A stretch of 39,112 nucleotides of DNA from Flavobacterium sp. UGB4466 (GTDB taxonomy: Bacteria > Bacteroidota > Bacteroidia > Flavobacteriales > Flavobacteriaceae): positions 1 to 39,112 of the forward strand of contig NZ_CAGKLC010000043.1 in the NCBI RefSeq assembly GCF_903469665.1. The letters run 5' to 3'. The translations under genes and the position numbers were made by a program. Under the pieces are notes generated by a model, which was not told where the DNA came from, searched no databases, and saw nothing but the letters and a program-made list of their open reading frames with translations. The stretch's first letter is position 1; each line of letters opens with the position of its first letter. Positions 7,265-15,552 of this stretch are shown here, in pieces.

Positions 7265-8173
7265 TTATACGTTTTTCAAGTTGATAACTTCTTGGTCAGT
7301 TAAAAAACGCCAGTTACCTCTCGGTAAATTCTTTTTAGTTAAACCTGCAAACGATACACGGTCAATACGTAATACATCATAGTCAAAGTTTTCGAAAATA
7401 GCACGTACTACTTTTACATTCGAAGAACGTAATTTAAGACCTACTTCGCTTTTTGCTTCTTTTTCAATATAACTGATTTCTTCTACGAAAACACGGTGTC
7501 CGTCAAGAACTAAGCCTTTACTTATTTTTTCTAAATCTTCAAATTTCAAGTTTTTGTCTAAAGAAACCTGATAAATCTTAGATGATTTTTGATTTGGTAA
7601 AGTAAATTTACGAATCATGTCCGTGTCGTTAGTAAACAGCAATAAACCGGTTGTGTTTTTGTCCATTCTTCCAATCGGAGCAATTTTTGCCGTTGTAGAA
7701 CCACGAACTAACTCTAAAACATTACGATATTCCTGACCTTCGTCAAGAGCAGTGGTAAAGTTTTTAGGTTTGTTTAATAAGATGTATTCTTTCTTTTCAG
7801 GAGTCAAAGTAACGCCGTCGAAATTTACAACATCATTTAATTTTACTAAATAACCCATTTCAGTTACCGGAACTCCATTTACTTTAACATTTCCGGACTG
7901 AATGTATATATCGGCATCACGACGAGAACAAACACCTGAATTTGAGATGTATTTGTTTAAACGAATTTCGTCTGAAGCTTTTTGTCTTTTTGGAGCCTGA
8001 TTCTGTTTTTTAATTTTCTGCGCCTTTTCTTCTTCGGCAGCCTTCACAGCAGGTTTTACCTTTTTCGGCCCTTGAGCACGTTTTGCCATAGGAGGTTTTG
8101 GCTTGTTAGAGTTTGGTCTTGAGCTATTTGGTCTCGAACCGCCTCTTTTATTATTGCCTTCCTTATTGTTCAT
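7265..8173 (-). CDS. S4-domain rRNA pseudouridine synthase (RsuA/RluB family)
   Basis: 302 residues. Residues 1-68 are a low-complexity basic tail rich in Asn, Ser, Pro, Lys and Arg. An S4 RNA-binding domain follows (DEIRLNKYISNSGVCSRRDA, 68-115), then the catalytic domain with PIGRMDKNTTGLLLFTND, where D171 is the expected nucleophile. The family converts specific uridines in 23S or 16S rRNA to pseudouridine. RluB, RluE, RluF and RsuA cannot be told apart here. The long basic N-terminal extension is common in Bacteroidota members and probably adds RNA affinity. A TATCTTTG promoter box lies 17 bp upstream of the ATG. Confidence 0.9.
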   Translation of the reverse strand: MNNKEGNNKRGGSRPNSSRPNSNKPKPPMAKRAQGPKKVKPAVKAAEEEKAQKIKKQNQAPKRQKASDEIRLNKYISNSGVCSRRDADIYIQSGNVKVNGVPVTEMGYLVKLNDVVNFDGVTLTPEKKEYILLNKPKNFTTALDEGQEYRNVLELVRGSTTAKIAPIGRMDKNTTGLLLFTNDTDMIRKFTLPNQKSSKIYQVSLDKNLKFEDLEKISKGLVLDGHRVFVEEISYIEKEAKSEVGLKLRSSNVKVVRAIFENFDYDVLRIDRVSFAGLTKKNLPRGNWRFLTDQEVINLKNV

Positions 8174-8190
8174 AAATTCTGTAATTTGTG

Positions 8191-8198
8191 CAAAGATA
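8191..8198 (-). promoter_or_regulatory. -7 promoter box TATCTTTG
   Basis: On the minus strand TATCTTTG lies 17 bases before the ATG of the pseudouridine synthase gene and matches TAnnTTTG exactly. No TTG is found at the best -33 spacing. Confidence 0.5.
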
Positions 8199-8368
8199 GT
8201 TTATTCTTGCTAAATAATCCTAAGTTCATTGTTCTTAGATTGATAGCTGTTGTTTTTTAGAGTTATAAGAGTGTTACAATTGTCTTTTTTTAAGCATTTT
8301 GAAAGTTACACTATGAAGATTTTACAATGTGAAAGCAAAGCAAAGGGCAAAAATGAGCTATTAAACCG

Positions 8369-9325
8369 TTAAGATTTTAGTAATAAATTTTTTCCATGCC
8401 ATAAGACAGTTGGATTAATTAATACGATGCAAAATACTCCCGAAACAATCAGGAATTTTAAGACATTGTGTAATAGTAAAAATTGTTCCTTAGAGTTTGA
8501 TTTCCATAAATAAATCAGGAAAAATAGCAATACGCCAAAACAGACATAAAAGTAAATGTCCATATAACCCACATCGTAAATGTTGATTAAAATGTAAACC
8601 GGAACCACTGTCAGGATCGTTAAAACTGTAATGATTTGTTTGGAAACCGTTTCGTTGTAAAGAATTGGGATTGTTCTGTAATTGTTAGCTAAATCACCTT
8701 TGAGATTTTCCAGATCTTTTATCATTTCCCGAATGAGCAACAATAAAAACAAGAAAATCGCGTGAGATGAAATAACCATGAAATGACTCATGTGATTCTC
8801 GATTTCTTCAAACGAAATTTTGTTGTAGAAATATAACAGGATAGCAAAGAATGGAACTACTGCCAGGAAGGCCGCACAGAGATTACCAACAATAGGGTAT
8901 TTTTTTATTTTATGAGAGTAGAGCCAAATGAGGAAAATGTATGCCGAAAAGAATAGAAAAGCACGCCAGGATACAATCAGCGCCATTAAGGCCGCAATGA
9001 AGTTGAGTGTAAAATAAACGGATAGTTTTGTTTTTTGACTGACTAATCTGTCTAACATTGATTTGTTAGGTCTGTTGATTAAATCTTTTTGGCTGTCGTA
9101 GAAATTATTGATAATATAACCTGAAGCAATAGTGATTGCGGAAGCAAAAACGATTAAAAATAAATTGAAATCCAACAAAATATCCAGTGCTCTTTTTTCC
9201 GGTGCCAGTATAAAAATAGAGGATAAGTATTGAGCCAAAACAATAATCGGGATGTTATAGCCTCTCACTACGGAGAACAAACTAACAATTTTCATTACTA
9301 AAAGTTTGTGCTGTCTGCTTAACAT
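8369..9325 (-). CDS. UbiA-family prenyltransferase, likely geranylgeranylglycerol-phosphate geranylgeranyltransferase-like
   Basis: 318 residues with eight to nine membrane helices. The first aspartate-rich motif N73-x3-D77-x3-D81 (IINNFYDSQKDLINRPNK) binds the Mg-prenyl diphosphate. A second, weaker acidic motif (REMIKDLENLKGD) lies near residue 200, as in UbiA enzymes. Flavobacterial members are usually annotated as geranylgeranylglycerol-phosphate geranylgeranyltransferase by similarity, but the acceptor is not shown by sequence. Proximity to mevalonate kinase and mevalonate diphosphate decarboxylase on the same strand supports an isoprenoid role. A second in-frame ATG at 9295 (MKIVSLFSVVRGYN) is an alternative start. 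Confidence 0.85.
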   Translation of the reverse strand: MLSRQHKLLVMKIVSLFSVVRGYNIPIIVLAQYLSSIFILAPEKRALDILLDFNLFLIVFASAITIASGYIINNFYDSQKDLINRPNKSMLDRLVSQKTKLSVYFTLNFIAALMALIVSWRAFLFFSAYIFLIWLYSHKIKKYPIVGNLCAAFLAVVPFFAILLYFYNKISFEEIENHMSHFMVISSHAIFLFLLLLIREMIKDLENLKGDLANNYRTIPILYNETVSKQIITVLTILTVVPVYILINIYDVGYMDIYFYVCFGVLLFFLIYLWKSNSKEQFLLLHNVLKFLIVSGVFCIVLINPTVLWHGKNLLLKS

Positions 9326-9416
9326 TTTTTGAGTTTGGTTTCAGGTTTTAATTCTAGACTTGTTTTTAGGTTCTCCTTCTGCAAAACATAAATAGGCTCC
9401 CTGCGAATTTGAAGCA

Positions 9417-9644
9417 TCAGGAGCCGAAAAGGAAAAGTTGTGATCCTGTTGCAGAGCAGATAAAGACAATGACAGCAGCTTCTTCAATAATCAATGCTGA
9501 AAACTTTACTTTCGTGTAGTGAACAGTGATTTTTTGAACAATATTAAATCCTTTTTCTAAAAGTATCGCTAATAAAATTAAAGGTGTTAAAAATAGAATT
9601 CCTCCTGAAAAAGTCGCTTTGATAATCTTTAAAATACGATTCAT
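9417..9644 (-). pseudogene. truncated DUF502-like membrane protein
   Basis: 75 residues. The N-terminus MNRILKIIKATFSGGILFLTP and the hydrophobic run after it match the beginning of DUF502 proteins, which are normally near 200 residues. After residue 60 the similarity stops and the frame ends (ATGSQLFLFGS). The other minus-strand frames downstream to the UbiA gene do not restore a DUF502-like C-terminus. This suggests a remnant left by deletion, although a genuine short membrane protein cannot be excluded. It lies between mevalonate kinase and the UbiA gene on the same strand. Confidence 0.45.
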
Positions 9645-9697
9645 AAGTTTAAACTTTTAAGGTCTATTTAAAGAAAGCGAGTTTTAAAAGACAGGAT

Positions 9698-10636
9698 TTA
9701 GAATTGATAAACGACTTCTAATTTATAATCTTTTAAAGATGCTTTGGCACGTTCCAAATCCTCGGTAAAGCCCAGAATATAACCGCCTCCTCCTGAACCG
9801 CAAAGTTTCAGATAGTAGTCGTTCGTATCAATTCCGTTTTGCCAGATCCCATGAAATTGTTCCGGAATCATTGGTTTGAAGTTGTTTAAAACGACTTTTG
9901 ATAGCTTTTTAGTATTGGTAAACAACGATTTCATGTCACCATGTAAAAAGTTTTCTACACAAGCATCGGTATATTTTACAAACTGATTTTTAAGCATAGT
10001 ACGGAAGCCTTTGTCTTTCAGGCTTTCCATGAAAATGTTAACCATCGGAGCGGTTTCGCCTACAATTCCTGAATCTAATAAAAATACAGCCCCTTTTCCA
10101 TCAAAACTCTGAGTTGGAATTCCGGTTGCTTCAATGTTATCTTTCGAATTGATTAAAATAGGAATGCTTAAATAACTGTTTAAAGGATCTAAACCAGAGC
10201 TCTTTCCGTGGAAGAAACTTTCCATTTGAGCGAAAATATTCTTTAATTGTAATAGTTTTTCGCGAGTCAGATTTTCTAAAACGGTGATCTTATGAGTAGC
10301 ATATTTGTCATAAATTGCAGCAACAAGTGCACCACTGCTTCCCACTCCGTATCCTTGTGGAATACTGGAATCGAAATACATTCCGGTTTCTACATCATTC
10401 TTTAAAGCCGTCAAATCAAAAGCAACCAAATCCGGCTGTTCTGTTTGTAAAGTTTCAAGATAAGCTGCAAAACGTTTTAAGCTTGCGTTGGATGCCATTG
10501 CTTCTGCCGAAGGTTCTTCGGTTTTTTTCAAAGCACCGTTGTAAAAATTATAAGGAATAGAAAGTCCTTTAGAGTCGCGGATGATTCCGTATTCTCCAAA
10601 GAGTAATATTTTTGAGTAAAATAAGGGTCCTTTCAT
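9698..10636 (-). CDS. mvk: mevalonate kinase-type GHMP kinase
   Basis: 312 residues of the GHMP kinase superfamily. The N-terminal KILLFGEYGII block, the ATP-binding loop IPQGYGVGSSGALVAAIYD (about 92-110, family pattern P-x3-G-x-G-S-S) and the C-terminal glycine motif LCGSGGGGYILGF are all present. It phosphorylates mevalonate in the mevalonate route to isoprenoids; phosphomevalonate kinase is a possible alternative, but flavobacterial proteins of this exact form are annotated as mevalonate kinase. Its start lies two bases after the stop of the upstream toxin gene, so it must be read from the same mRNA as mvaD and the toxin-antitoxin pair unless it has its own promoter inside the toxin gene. 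Confidence 0.85.
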   Translation of the reverse strand: MKGPLFYSKILLFGEYGIIRDSKGLSIPYNFYNGALKKTEEPSAEAMASNASLKRFAAYLETLQTEQPDLVAFDLTALKNDVETGMYFDSSIPQGYGVGSSGALVAAIYDKYATHKITVLENLTREKLLQLKNIFAQMESFFHGKSSGLDPLNSYLSIPILINSKDNIEATGIPTQSFDGKGAVFLLDSGIVGETAPMVNIFMESLKDKGFRTMLKNQFVKYTDACVENFLHGDMKSLFTNTKKLSKVVLNNFKPMIPEQFHGIWQNGIDTNDYYLKLCGSGGGGYILGFTEDLERAKASLKDYKLEVVYQF

Positions 10637-10638
10637 GA

Positions 10639-10941
10639 TTATTTTATGTCTTTCTTTATTTTATTTGGGTCTTGTCTGGTGTCGAGAAAAGCAATTATTT
10701 CAATTCTTTTATTATTGAACTTATAGAACAATGTTGATTGTTTTGTAACGACACATTTATGTACTTTCCTATTGCTTTCAGATATTGGAAAAGCTTCAGG
10801 GTTTACTTGAATAATTTTTACGGTTTGATATAGTTTAGTTGCAAATTTTTTCCGAATTCTCTCTGACCATTTTACTTCTAAATATTCTAGAAGATTTTCA
10901 ATAGCTGATTGAGCGAGGTCCGAAATTATAATTTGCCTCAT
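10639..10941 (-). CDS. RelE/ParE-type toxin
   Basis: 100 residues. The pattern fits the RelE/ParE toxin fold: ISDLAQSAIENLLEYLEVKW near the start, then KFATKLYQTVKIIQVNPEAFP, and basic/hydrophobic C-terminal strands (STLFYKFNNKRIEIIAFLDTRQDP). The R-x-D-P-like ending (DTRQDPNKI) is common in ParE proteins. Such toxins cleave mRNA on the ribosome or poison gyrase; which applies here cannot be read from the sequence. The start is four bases after the antitoxin stop, the usual antitoxin-first arrangement. The gene ends two bases before mevalonate kinase. Confidence 0.85.
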   Translation of the reverse strand: MRQIIISDLAQSAIENLLEYLEVKWSERIRKKFATKLYQTVKIIQVNPEAFPISESNRKVHKCVVTKQSTLFYKFNNKRIEIIAFLDTRQDPNKIKKDIK

Positions 10942-10945
10942 TCTT

Positions 10946-11164
10946 TCAAATGTGTTTCTTTATCATCGTTTCAAAATCGGAAAATTCACCATTCTGAATT
11001 TGTTCTTCTCCTAATTTAATAGCTGCTTTTTGAGCATCTGTCAAATCATCCCACCAATCTTTTTTCTTTTTGGTCAACAATTCGATGACCGCCTTAATGA
11101 TTGAAGGATCATTTGTTTCTTGAAGCATATTGATTGCTTCGCGTTTCTCTAATTGAATGTCCAT
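10946..11164 (-). CDS. antitoxin partner of the RelE/ParE toxin
   Basis: 72 residues from the ATG at 11164 (MDIQLEKREAINMLQ). It resembles small Bacteroidota antitoxins with an N-terminal helical part and a Trp-rich centre followed by DLTDAQKAAIKLGEEQIQNGE and FSDFETMIKK, the toxin-binding C-terminal helix type. No clear ribbon-helix-helix motif was seen, so autoregulation of this operon by DNA binding is uncertain. It sits 30 bp after mvaD on the same strand with no visible terminator or promoter between them. Confidence 0.8.
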   Translation of the reverse strand: MDIQLEKREAINMLQETNDPSIIKAVIELLTKKKKDWWDDLTDAQKAAIKLGEEQIQNGEFSDFETMIKKHI

Positions 11165-11194
11165 AATCAAAATTTTAATTAAAGATACGTAAAA

Positions 11195-12283
11195 TTACAA
11201 TGCAATTGCACCATCTCCAATTTCGTCGCAAATGTACTGACCATTCTGACAAAATACAACTAATTCGTCCTGAATAAATTGTAGCACTTTATCGCTAACG
11301 TTTTCGGGATAGAGAACATGAACATTTGCTCCGGCATCAAGTGTAAAGCAAACCGGAATCTGAGTCTCATTTCGGAACTTCCAGATGGCATTAATGATTT
11401 GCAAGGTGTTCGGTTTCATTAAAATATAGTAGGGCATAGAAGTCATCATCATGGCATGTAATGTCAATGCTTCACTTTCAACTACTTTTATAAATTCGTT
11501 CAGATTACCGCTTTCAAAAATGGTAATTAACTGATCCAGATTTTCATGTGCCTGAGCAAAACGTCTTTCGGCATAGGGATGATTGTGCATTAAATCATGT
11601 CCAACAGTACTGGAAACTTGTTTTTCACCTTTATCAACCAGTAAAATGGTATCCTGATAGTTGTTGAAATTTTCGTGAACGGTATAAGGGAATTCAACCC
11701 CATATAAATCCGAACTTCCTTTAATATTTGCCTGATTTCCCCAAGCTACCAGATTTCCTTTTACACTTCTGCAGGCACTTCCGGATCCCAAACGGGCTAA
11801 AAAAGAAGCTTTCTGGTAAAAATAGCCTTCTGTCATTTCAGGATTTAATACTTTCTCTAAATTCATAAAGTTCATTGCTAAAGCTGCCATTCCAGAAGCC
11901 GATGAAGCAATTCCTGAACTGTGTGGAAAGGTATTTTGAGTATCGATAGTAAAATGATACTCTTTCAGAAAAGGTAAATAGATTTCAATTCGTTCCAGAA
12001 ACTTTTGAATTTTTGGTTTGAAGTCTTCTTTTGGTTTTCCTTCAAAAAGTAAATCAAAGGAGAAATTACTTGCGGGAGAACTTTCTCTTTTCGAAAAAGC
12101 AAGCTTAGTAATCGTTTTACAATTTTTAAGGGTAAAACTTACTGAAGGATTTGCCGGAATCTGATTGTCTTTTTTCCCCCAGTATTTTACTAACGCAATA
12201 TTGCTGGGTGCGCTCCATTCAAAATTTCCTTTTTCGATGGATGAAGTATAAGTATTAGGAATAAAATCAGCTGCTGTAAACAT
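11195..12283 (-). CDS. mvaD: diphosphomevalonate decarboxylase
   Basis: 362 residues. The signature SAPSNIALVKYWGKKD (about 25-40) and the GHMP loop FPHSSGIASSASGMAALAMN (about 114-133) are those of mevalonate diphosphate decarboxylase. DAGANVHVLYP near 322 carries the conserved catalytic Asp region. It makes isopentenyl diphosphate by ATP-dependent decarboxylation, the last step of the mevalonate pathway. It is first in the minus-strand cluster with the toxin-antitoxin pair, mevalonate kinase and the UbiA prenyltransferase. The promoter box TATCTTTG lies 17 bases before the ATG. Confidence 0.92.
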   Translation of the reverse strand: MFTAADFIPNTYTSSIEKGNFEWSAPSNIALVKYWGKKDNQIPANPSVSFTLKNCKTITKLAFSKRESSPASNFSFDLLFEGKPKEDFKPKIQKFLERIEIYLPFLKEYHFTIDTQNTFPHSSGIASSASGMAALAMNFMNLEKVLNPEMTEGYFYQKASFLARLGSGSACRSVKGNLVAWGNQANIKGSSDLYGVEFPYTVHENFNNYQDTILLVDKGEKQVSSTVGHDLMHNHPYAERRFAQAHENLDQLITIFESGNLNEFIKVVESEALTLHAMMMTSMPYYILMKPNTLQIINAIWKFRNETQIPVCFTLDAGANVHVLYPENVSDKVLQFIQDELVVFCQNGQYICDEIGDGAIAL

Positions 12284-12300
12284 GAACTATAAAATTTTGG

Positions 12301-12308
12301 CAAAGATA
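12301..12308 (-). promoter_or_regulatory. -7 promoter box TATCTTTG for mvaD
   Basis: An exact TAnnTTTG match on the minus strand, at the same 17-base distance from the ATG as the box before the pseudouridine synthase gene. It is the only clear promoter for the mvaD cluster. Confidence 0.5.
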
Positions 12309-12413
12309 GTTTTTAAAATATTGCGTCATATAAGTTCTGTTGGAAAATGTAAGTCAAGCACCAACTAATAACAAACTGAAGGGCAGTTATAGGATTTACG
12401 CCTTCTTTTTGAT

Positions 12414-12421
12414 TATTTTTG
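12414..12421 (+). promoter_or_regulatory. -7 promoter box TATTTTTG for the TspO gene
   Basis: TATTTTTG matches TAnnTTTG and ends 18 bases before the ATG at 12440. The -33 region has no clear TTG. Confidence 0.4.
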
Positions 12422-12439
12422 GTGAAAAATCATAGTAAA

Positions 12440-12913
12440 ATGAACAAGGCAGCCAAAATTGCAATTGCATTAGTTATTTGTTTAATGGTAGGGTATTCTG
12501 CAAGTATAGTGACAAGACCAAGTGTTGAAACATGGTATCCTACTCTTATAAAACCTCCTTTTAATCCGCCTAATTGGATTTTTATGCCGGTTTGGACACT
12601 GCTTTATATTTTGATGGCGGTTGCAGCAGGACTGGTTTGGGATAAAATAAAAGAGCAGAAAGAGACGGTGAAAATGGCCTTAGGTTTCTTCATAATTCAG
12701 CTGACGTTAAACGCGATCTGGTCTTACTTGTTCTTCGAATTAAAGAACCCAATGCTTGCCCTAATTGAAATTGTACTTTTATGGCTGATGATTTATGAAA
12801 CGTATCTGAAATTCATTAAAATCAATAAAATTGCCGGATATGTATTGATTCCGTATATGGTTTGGGTAGCATTTGCTGCAGTTTTAAATGCCAGTATCTG
12901 GTGGTTGAATTGA
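12440..12913 (+). CDS. TspO/MBR family tryptophan-rich sensory protein
   Basis: 157 residues with five membrane helices. The typical TspO pattern is visible: VETWYPTLIKPPFNPPNW followed by FMPVWTLLYILMAVAAGLVW, and later NAIWSYLFFELKNP, with many conserved Trp and Pro. TspO proteins bind porphyrins and other tetrapyrroles and act in stress or porphyrin handling; the exact bacterial role varies. I chose ATG 12440 rather than the upstream TTG at 12419, because the latter lies inside the predicted promoter box. It is divergent from mvaD. Confidence 0.9.
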   Translation: MNKAAKIAIALVICLMVGYSASIVTRPSVETWYPTLIKPPFNPPNWIFMPVWTLLYILMAVAAGLVWDKIKEQKETVKMALGFFIIQLTLNAIWSYLFFELKNPMLALIEIVLLWLMIYETYLKFIKINKIAGYVLIPYMVWVAFAAVLNASIWWLN

Positions 12914-12977
12914 TAGGTTATAGTTTCAGGTTACAAGCTTTTTTTGTTTCAAGTTAATTCTATGATAAATCTGCTTT

Positions 12978-13976
12978 ATGAATAAATTTAAGCTCTCCTT
13001 AGTAGTTTTGTTTTTAATCTCATTTAAGTGTTTTGCCTGCTTGAATGGTGAAACGAAAACATTAAAAAACGGATATTTAATTTACATTGATTATAAAGGA
13101 ATTGTTCCTCATGGTCATAATTTTGACGCAGGAGTTTCTTCCCAGTTGCTTTTTGAACTGGATAGTATTTATAAAAAGACAAAGGATATAGATTATTTGT
13201 CTGATAAAGGGTATGTTTTAATTGTTTTAAAAAAGTATGAGGAAGCATTAAAATTATATCTAAGTATTGAAAAGATTAAGCCAAATCGATATTCTACAGC
13301 ATCGAATCTTGGAACGCTTTACGAATTAATGGGAGAAAATGAGAAAGCTTATGATTGGATTAAGAAGTCAATTCAGATTAATTCCGAATCTCATGAAGGA
13401 TCAGAATGGATACATTTGAAAATATTAGAGACTAAGATTAAGAATTTAAACAATGTTTCGGGGGAATTTTTAATAGGTACAAGTTTTGGCACAGATGAAA
13501 TCCCTAAAAGTAATTTGTCAAAATCTGAATTAGAGAGATTAAGTAAATCTATTTATTATCAGTTGAATGAACGAATAACCTTTCTAAAACCAAAGGACAG
13601 AATAATTTCGATCTTGCTTTTCGAATTGGCTAATATTGTCAAAATAATTGAGAAGAATAAAACAGCAATTGAAATATATGAACAAGCAAAAGAGTATGGA
13701 TTAGATGATGAATTGATTAATAAAAGGCTGCAATATTGCTACAAATTCGAGATTGATTATTGTGAGGATCGAAATTTAAGACTTTATGATGCAAATCATG
13801 ATTTAAGAGATAAAATGAATGGGATCGATAGAGATTATGTAAATCAAATCGAAATACTGTTAATTATTCTATCAATTGTTTTGGCAATTTTAATAATTGC
13901 TTTGGCCATTTTTTATACTAAATGGAAGAGTTTAAGAGATTACATTTTTCTGAATGATTTAAAAACGGATGCTTAG
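12978..13976 (+). CDS. exported TPR-repeat protein with C-terminal membrane anchor
   Basis: 332 residues. The N-terminal signal peptide (residues 1-20, ending KCFAC) may be a lipoprotein signal, as Cys follows FA. Two tetratricopeptide repeats appear around 70-135 (YLSDKGYVLIVLKKYEEALK; TASNLGTLYELMGENEKAYD), a further helical pair near 215-235, and a membrane helix at about 292-315 followed by a short basic tail. TPRs mediate protein binding; the partner is unknown. The stop codon TAG shares bases with the stop codon of the convergent gene (ttag at 13973-13976). Confidence 0.75.
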   Translation: MNKFKLSLVVLFLISFKCFACLNGETKTLKNGYLIYIDYKGIVPHGHNFDAGVSSQLLFELDSIYKKTKDIDYLSDKGYVLIVLKKYEEALKLYLSIEKIKPNRYSTASNLGTLYELMGENEKAYDWIKKSIQINSESHEGSEWIHLKILETKIKNLNNVSGEFLIGTSFGTDEIPKSNLSKSELERLSKSIYYQLNERITFLKPKDRIISILLFELANIVKIIEKNKTAIEIYEQAKEYGLDDELINKRLQYCYKFEIDYCEDRNLRLYDANHDLRDKMNGIDRDYVNQIEILLIILSIVLAILIIALAIFYTKWKSLRDYIFLNDLKTDA

Positions 13977-14722
13977 TTCTGACTCTCCGTTTTTAGCTTT
14001 TTGAACATCTCATTTTTGGCATACATGAAATCCATTGTAATTAGAATGTTGCTGTTTTCCAAAAGGTTTTTAGATCTGGGATCAGCATCACAAAATTCAA
14101 TAAACAGCTCTTTCTCTTCTGGTTTTAAGTTTAAATTTTTGATAAAAAAATCATCTGGAATTGATGCTGCTACGAGTTTTTTGAAATCAGTTTTCGGAGT
14201 TTTAGTTTTGACAGGTTTATCATCTTCTGTTTTAAATAAACTAACTAAATCTTTGCCAAGTCTTGCAAAATCAGTCCCGTTTGTAATAGTTCCGTTGTAA
14301 ACACCAGTATATTTTTCTAAAGAGCCAGCATCTTTTGCCAATTTTATATCGTCTATATTTTGCTGAGAGGTTTTTACCCGGTCAAATTTGATATTGGTAA
14401 TAACGACTTCGTTTAATTCTTCCGGTTTTATAACCATATTTACGGTGATGTTGTTCTGATCGATGTTTTCTTGGGTTATTTTTAGCCTGGTGAAAAAATA
14501 ATCTTTGGAAAAAAACAGTAAACTATCCCGGCTTTTGACTAAAATTGAAAACTCTCCTAAATTATTGGTCCTCGTACTTGTTTTGGCTGTTTTGTTAATG
14601 ACTTCTACTTTATTTAGCGGATTGTTATTGGACATCACTTTTCCATGAAGTACTTTTTCTGATTGTGAAACAGACAGCTGATAGGTGAAAAAGGAAATGG
14701 TGGTAAGTAGTTTTACTTTCAT
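13973..14722 (-). CDS. carboxypeptidase-regulatory-like domain exported protein, paralogue A
   Basis: 249 residues. A signal peptide (1-19, SFFTYQLSVSQ) precedes a beta-sandwich of the CarboxypepD_reg-like type, about 22-100 (LHGKVMSNNNPLNKVEVINK, then RTNNLGEFSILVKSRDSLLF), as found at the N-terminus of TonB-dependent receptors. The C-terminal half (KKLVAASIPDDFF; KPEEKELFIEFCDADP) is shared with paralogue B. The function is unknown. No plug or barrel follows, so this is a stand-alone version. It follows paralogue B by 22 bp. Confidence 0.75.
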   Translation of the reverse strand: MKVKLLTTISFFTYQLSVSQSEKVLHGKVMSNNNPLNKVEVINKTAKTSTRTNNLGEFSILVKSRDSLLFFSKDYFFTRLKITQENIDQNNITVNMVIKPEELNEVVITNIKFDRVKTSQQNIDDIKLAKDAGSLEKYTGVYNGTITNGTDFARLGKDLVSLFKTEDDKPVKTKTPKTDFKKLVAASIPDDFFIKNLNLKPEEKELFIEFCDADPRSKNLLENSNILITMDFMYAKNEMFKKLKTESQN

Positions 14723-14744
14723 TTGAGACGTTTTGTAATCTTTT

Positions 14745-15467
14745 TTAATTTTTAGGGTCTGTTTTCAGTTTCTGGAATTCGATATTTTTGATATATAAAA
14801 AATCCATTGTGGTCAGTATATTTGGATCTTGTAAAAGCATTTTAGATTTCGGATCAACATCGCAGAATTTAATAAAAATTTCTTTTTCTTCTGGTTTTAG
14901 CTTTAAATCGTTGGTAAAAAATCCGGGAGGACAGGAAGCAGCGACCAGTTTTTTAAAGCGCTCGTCATTTTCAATCTTTTTCTTTTTCTTAGTTGGAAGA
15001 GCTATATTGTAGTTAAGCGCATTTTTGATTCTTCCGTCATTAATATTCAGGTAGCGTTGAATTAAGTCATTGGCCTGTTTGTCGTTTTTGACTTGGTTTG
15101 CAGCTTCTACACTATAAGTGATTTTGGGAAGTTTGTTGTTTATGATAACAATATTATCTAATTCTTCGGTTATTGGGATCATGTTAATAATGATCATATT
15201 GCTTTCTATTTCTTTGGCAGTAAGCTTTATTCTTTTGAACCAAAAGTTTTTAGAGAAAAAGATAAGGCTGTCTTGGGCTTTTGCAAGTATGGAAAACTCT
15301 CCTAAATGATTTGTTGTTGTACTGGTTTGTGCAGTTTTATTGATTACTTCTATATTTTTAAGTAAGATTGTTTCGGATTGTACTTTTCCTTTTAGAAGTT
15401 TTTCGGTTTGAGAAATAGAAAGCTGATAGGTGAAAAAGGAAATGGTGGTAAGTAGTTTTACTTTCAT
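14745..15467 (-). CDS. carboxypeptidase-regulatory-like domain exported protein, paralogue B
   Basis: 240 residues with the same layout as paralogue A: signal peptide, CarboxypepD_reg-like sandwich (LLKGKVQSETILLKNIEVIN), then a divergent middle and a conserved end (FKKLVAASCPPGFF; KPEEKEIFIKFCDVDPKSK). The first roughly 45 bases of the two genes are identical or nearly so, while the middles have drifted, which points to tandem duplication with later gene conversion or constraint at the 5' end. It is first in the two-gene unit. Confidence 0.75.
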   Translation of the reverse strand: MKVKLLTTISFFTYQLSISQTEKLLKGKVQSETILLKNIEVINKTAQTSTTTNHLGEFSILAKAQDSLIFFSKNFWFKRIKLTAKEIESNMIIINMIPITEELDNIVIINNKLPKITYSVEAANQVKNDKQANDLIQRYLNINDGRIKNALNYNIALPTKKKKKIENDERFKKLVAASCPPGFFTNDLKLKPEEKEIFIKFCDVDPKSKMLLQDPNILTTMDFLYIKNIEFQKLKTDPKN

Positions 15468-15552
15468 CTAATGGTATTTAGTTGAAAGTAAAATTATTAG
15501 AATAGTCTTAACGAAAACTTAGTAAATATGTAAAATCTTGTTAATTGATTAA

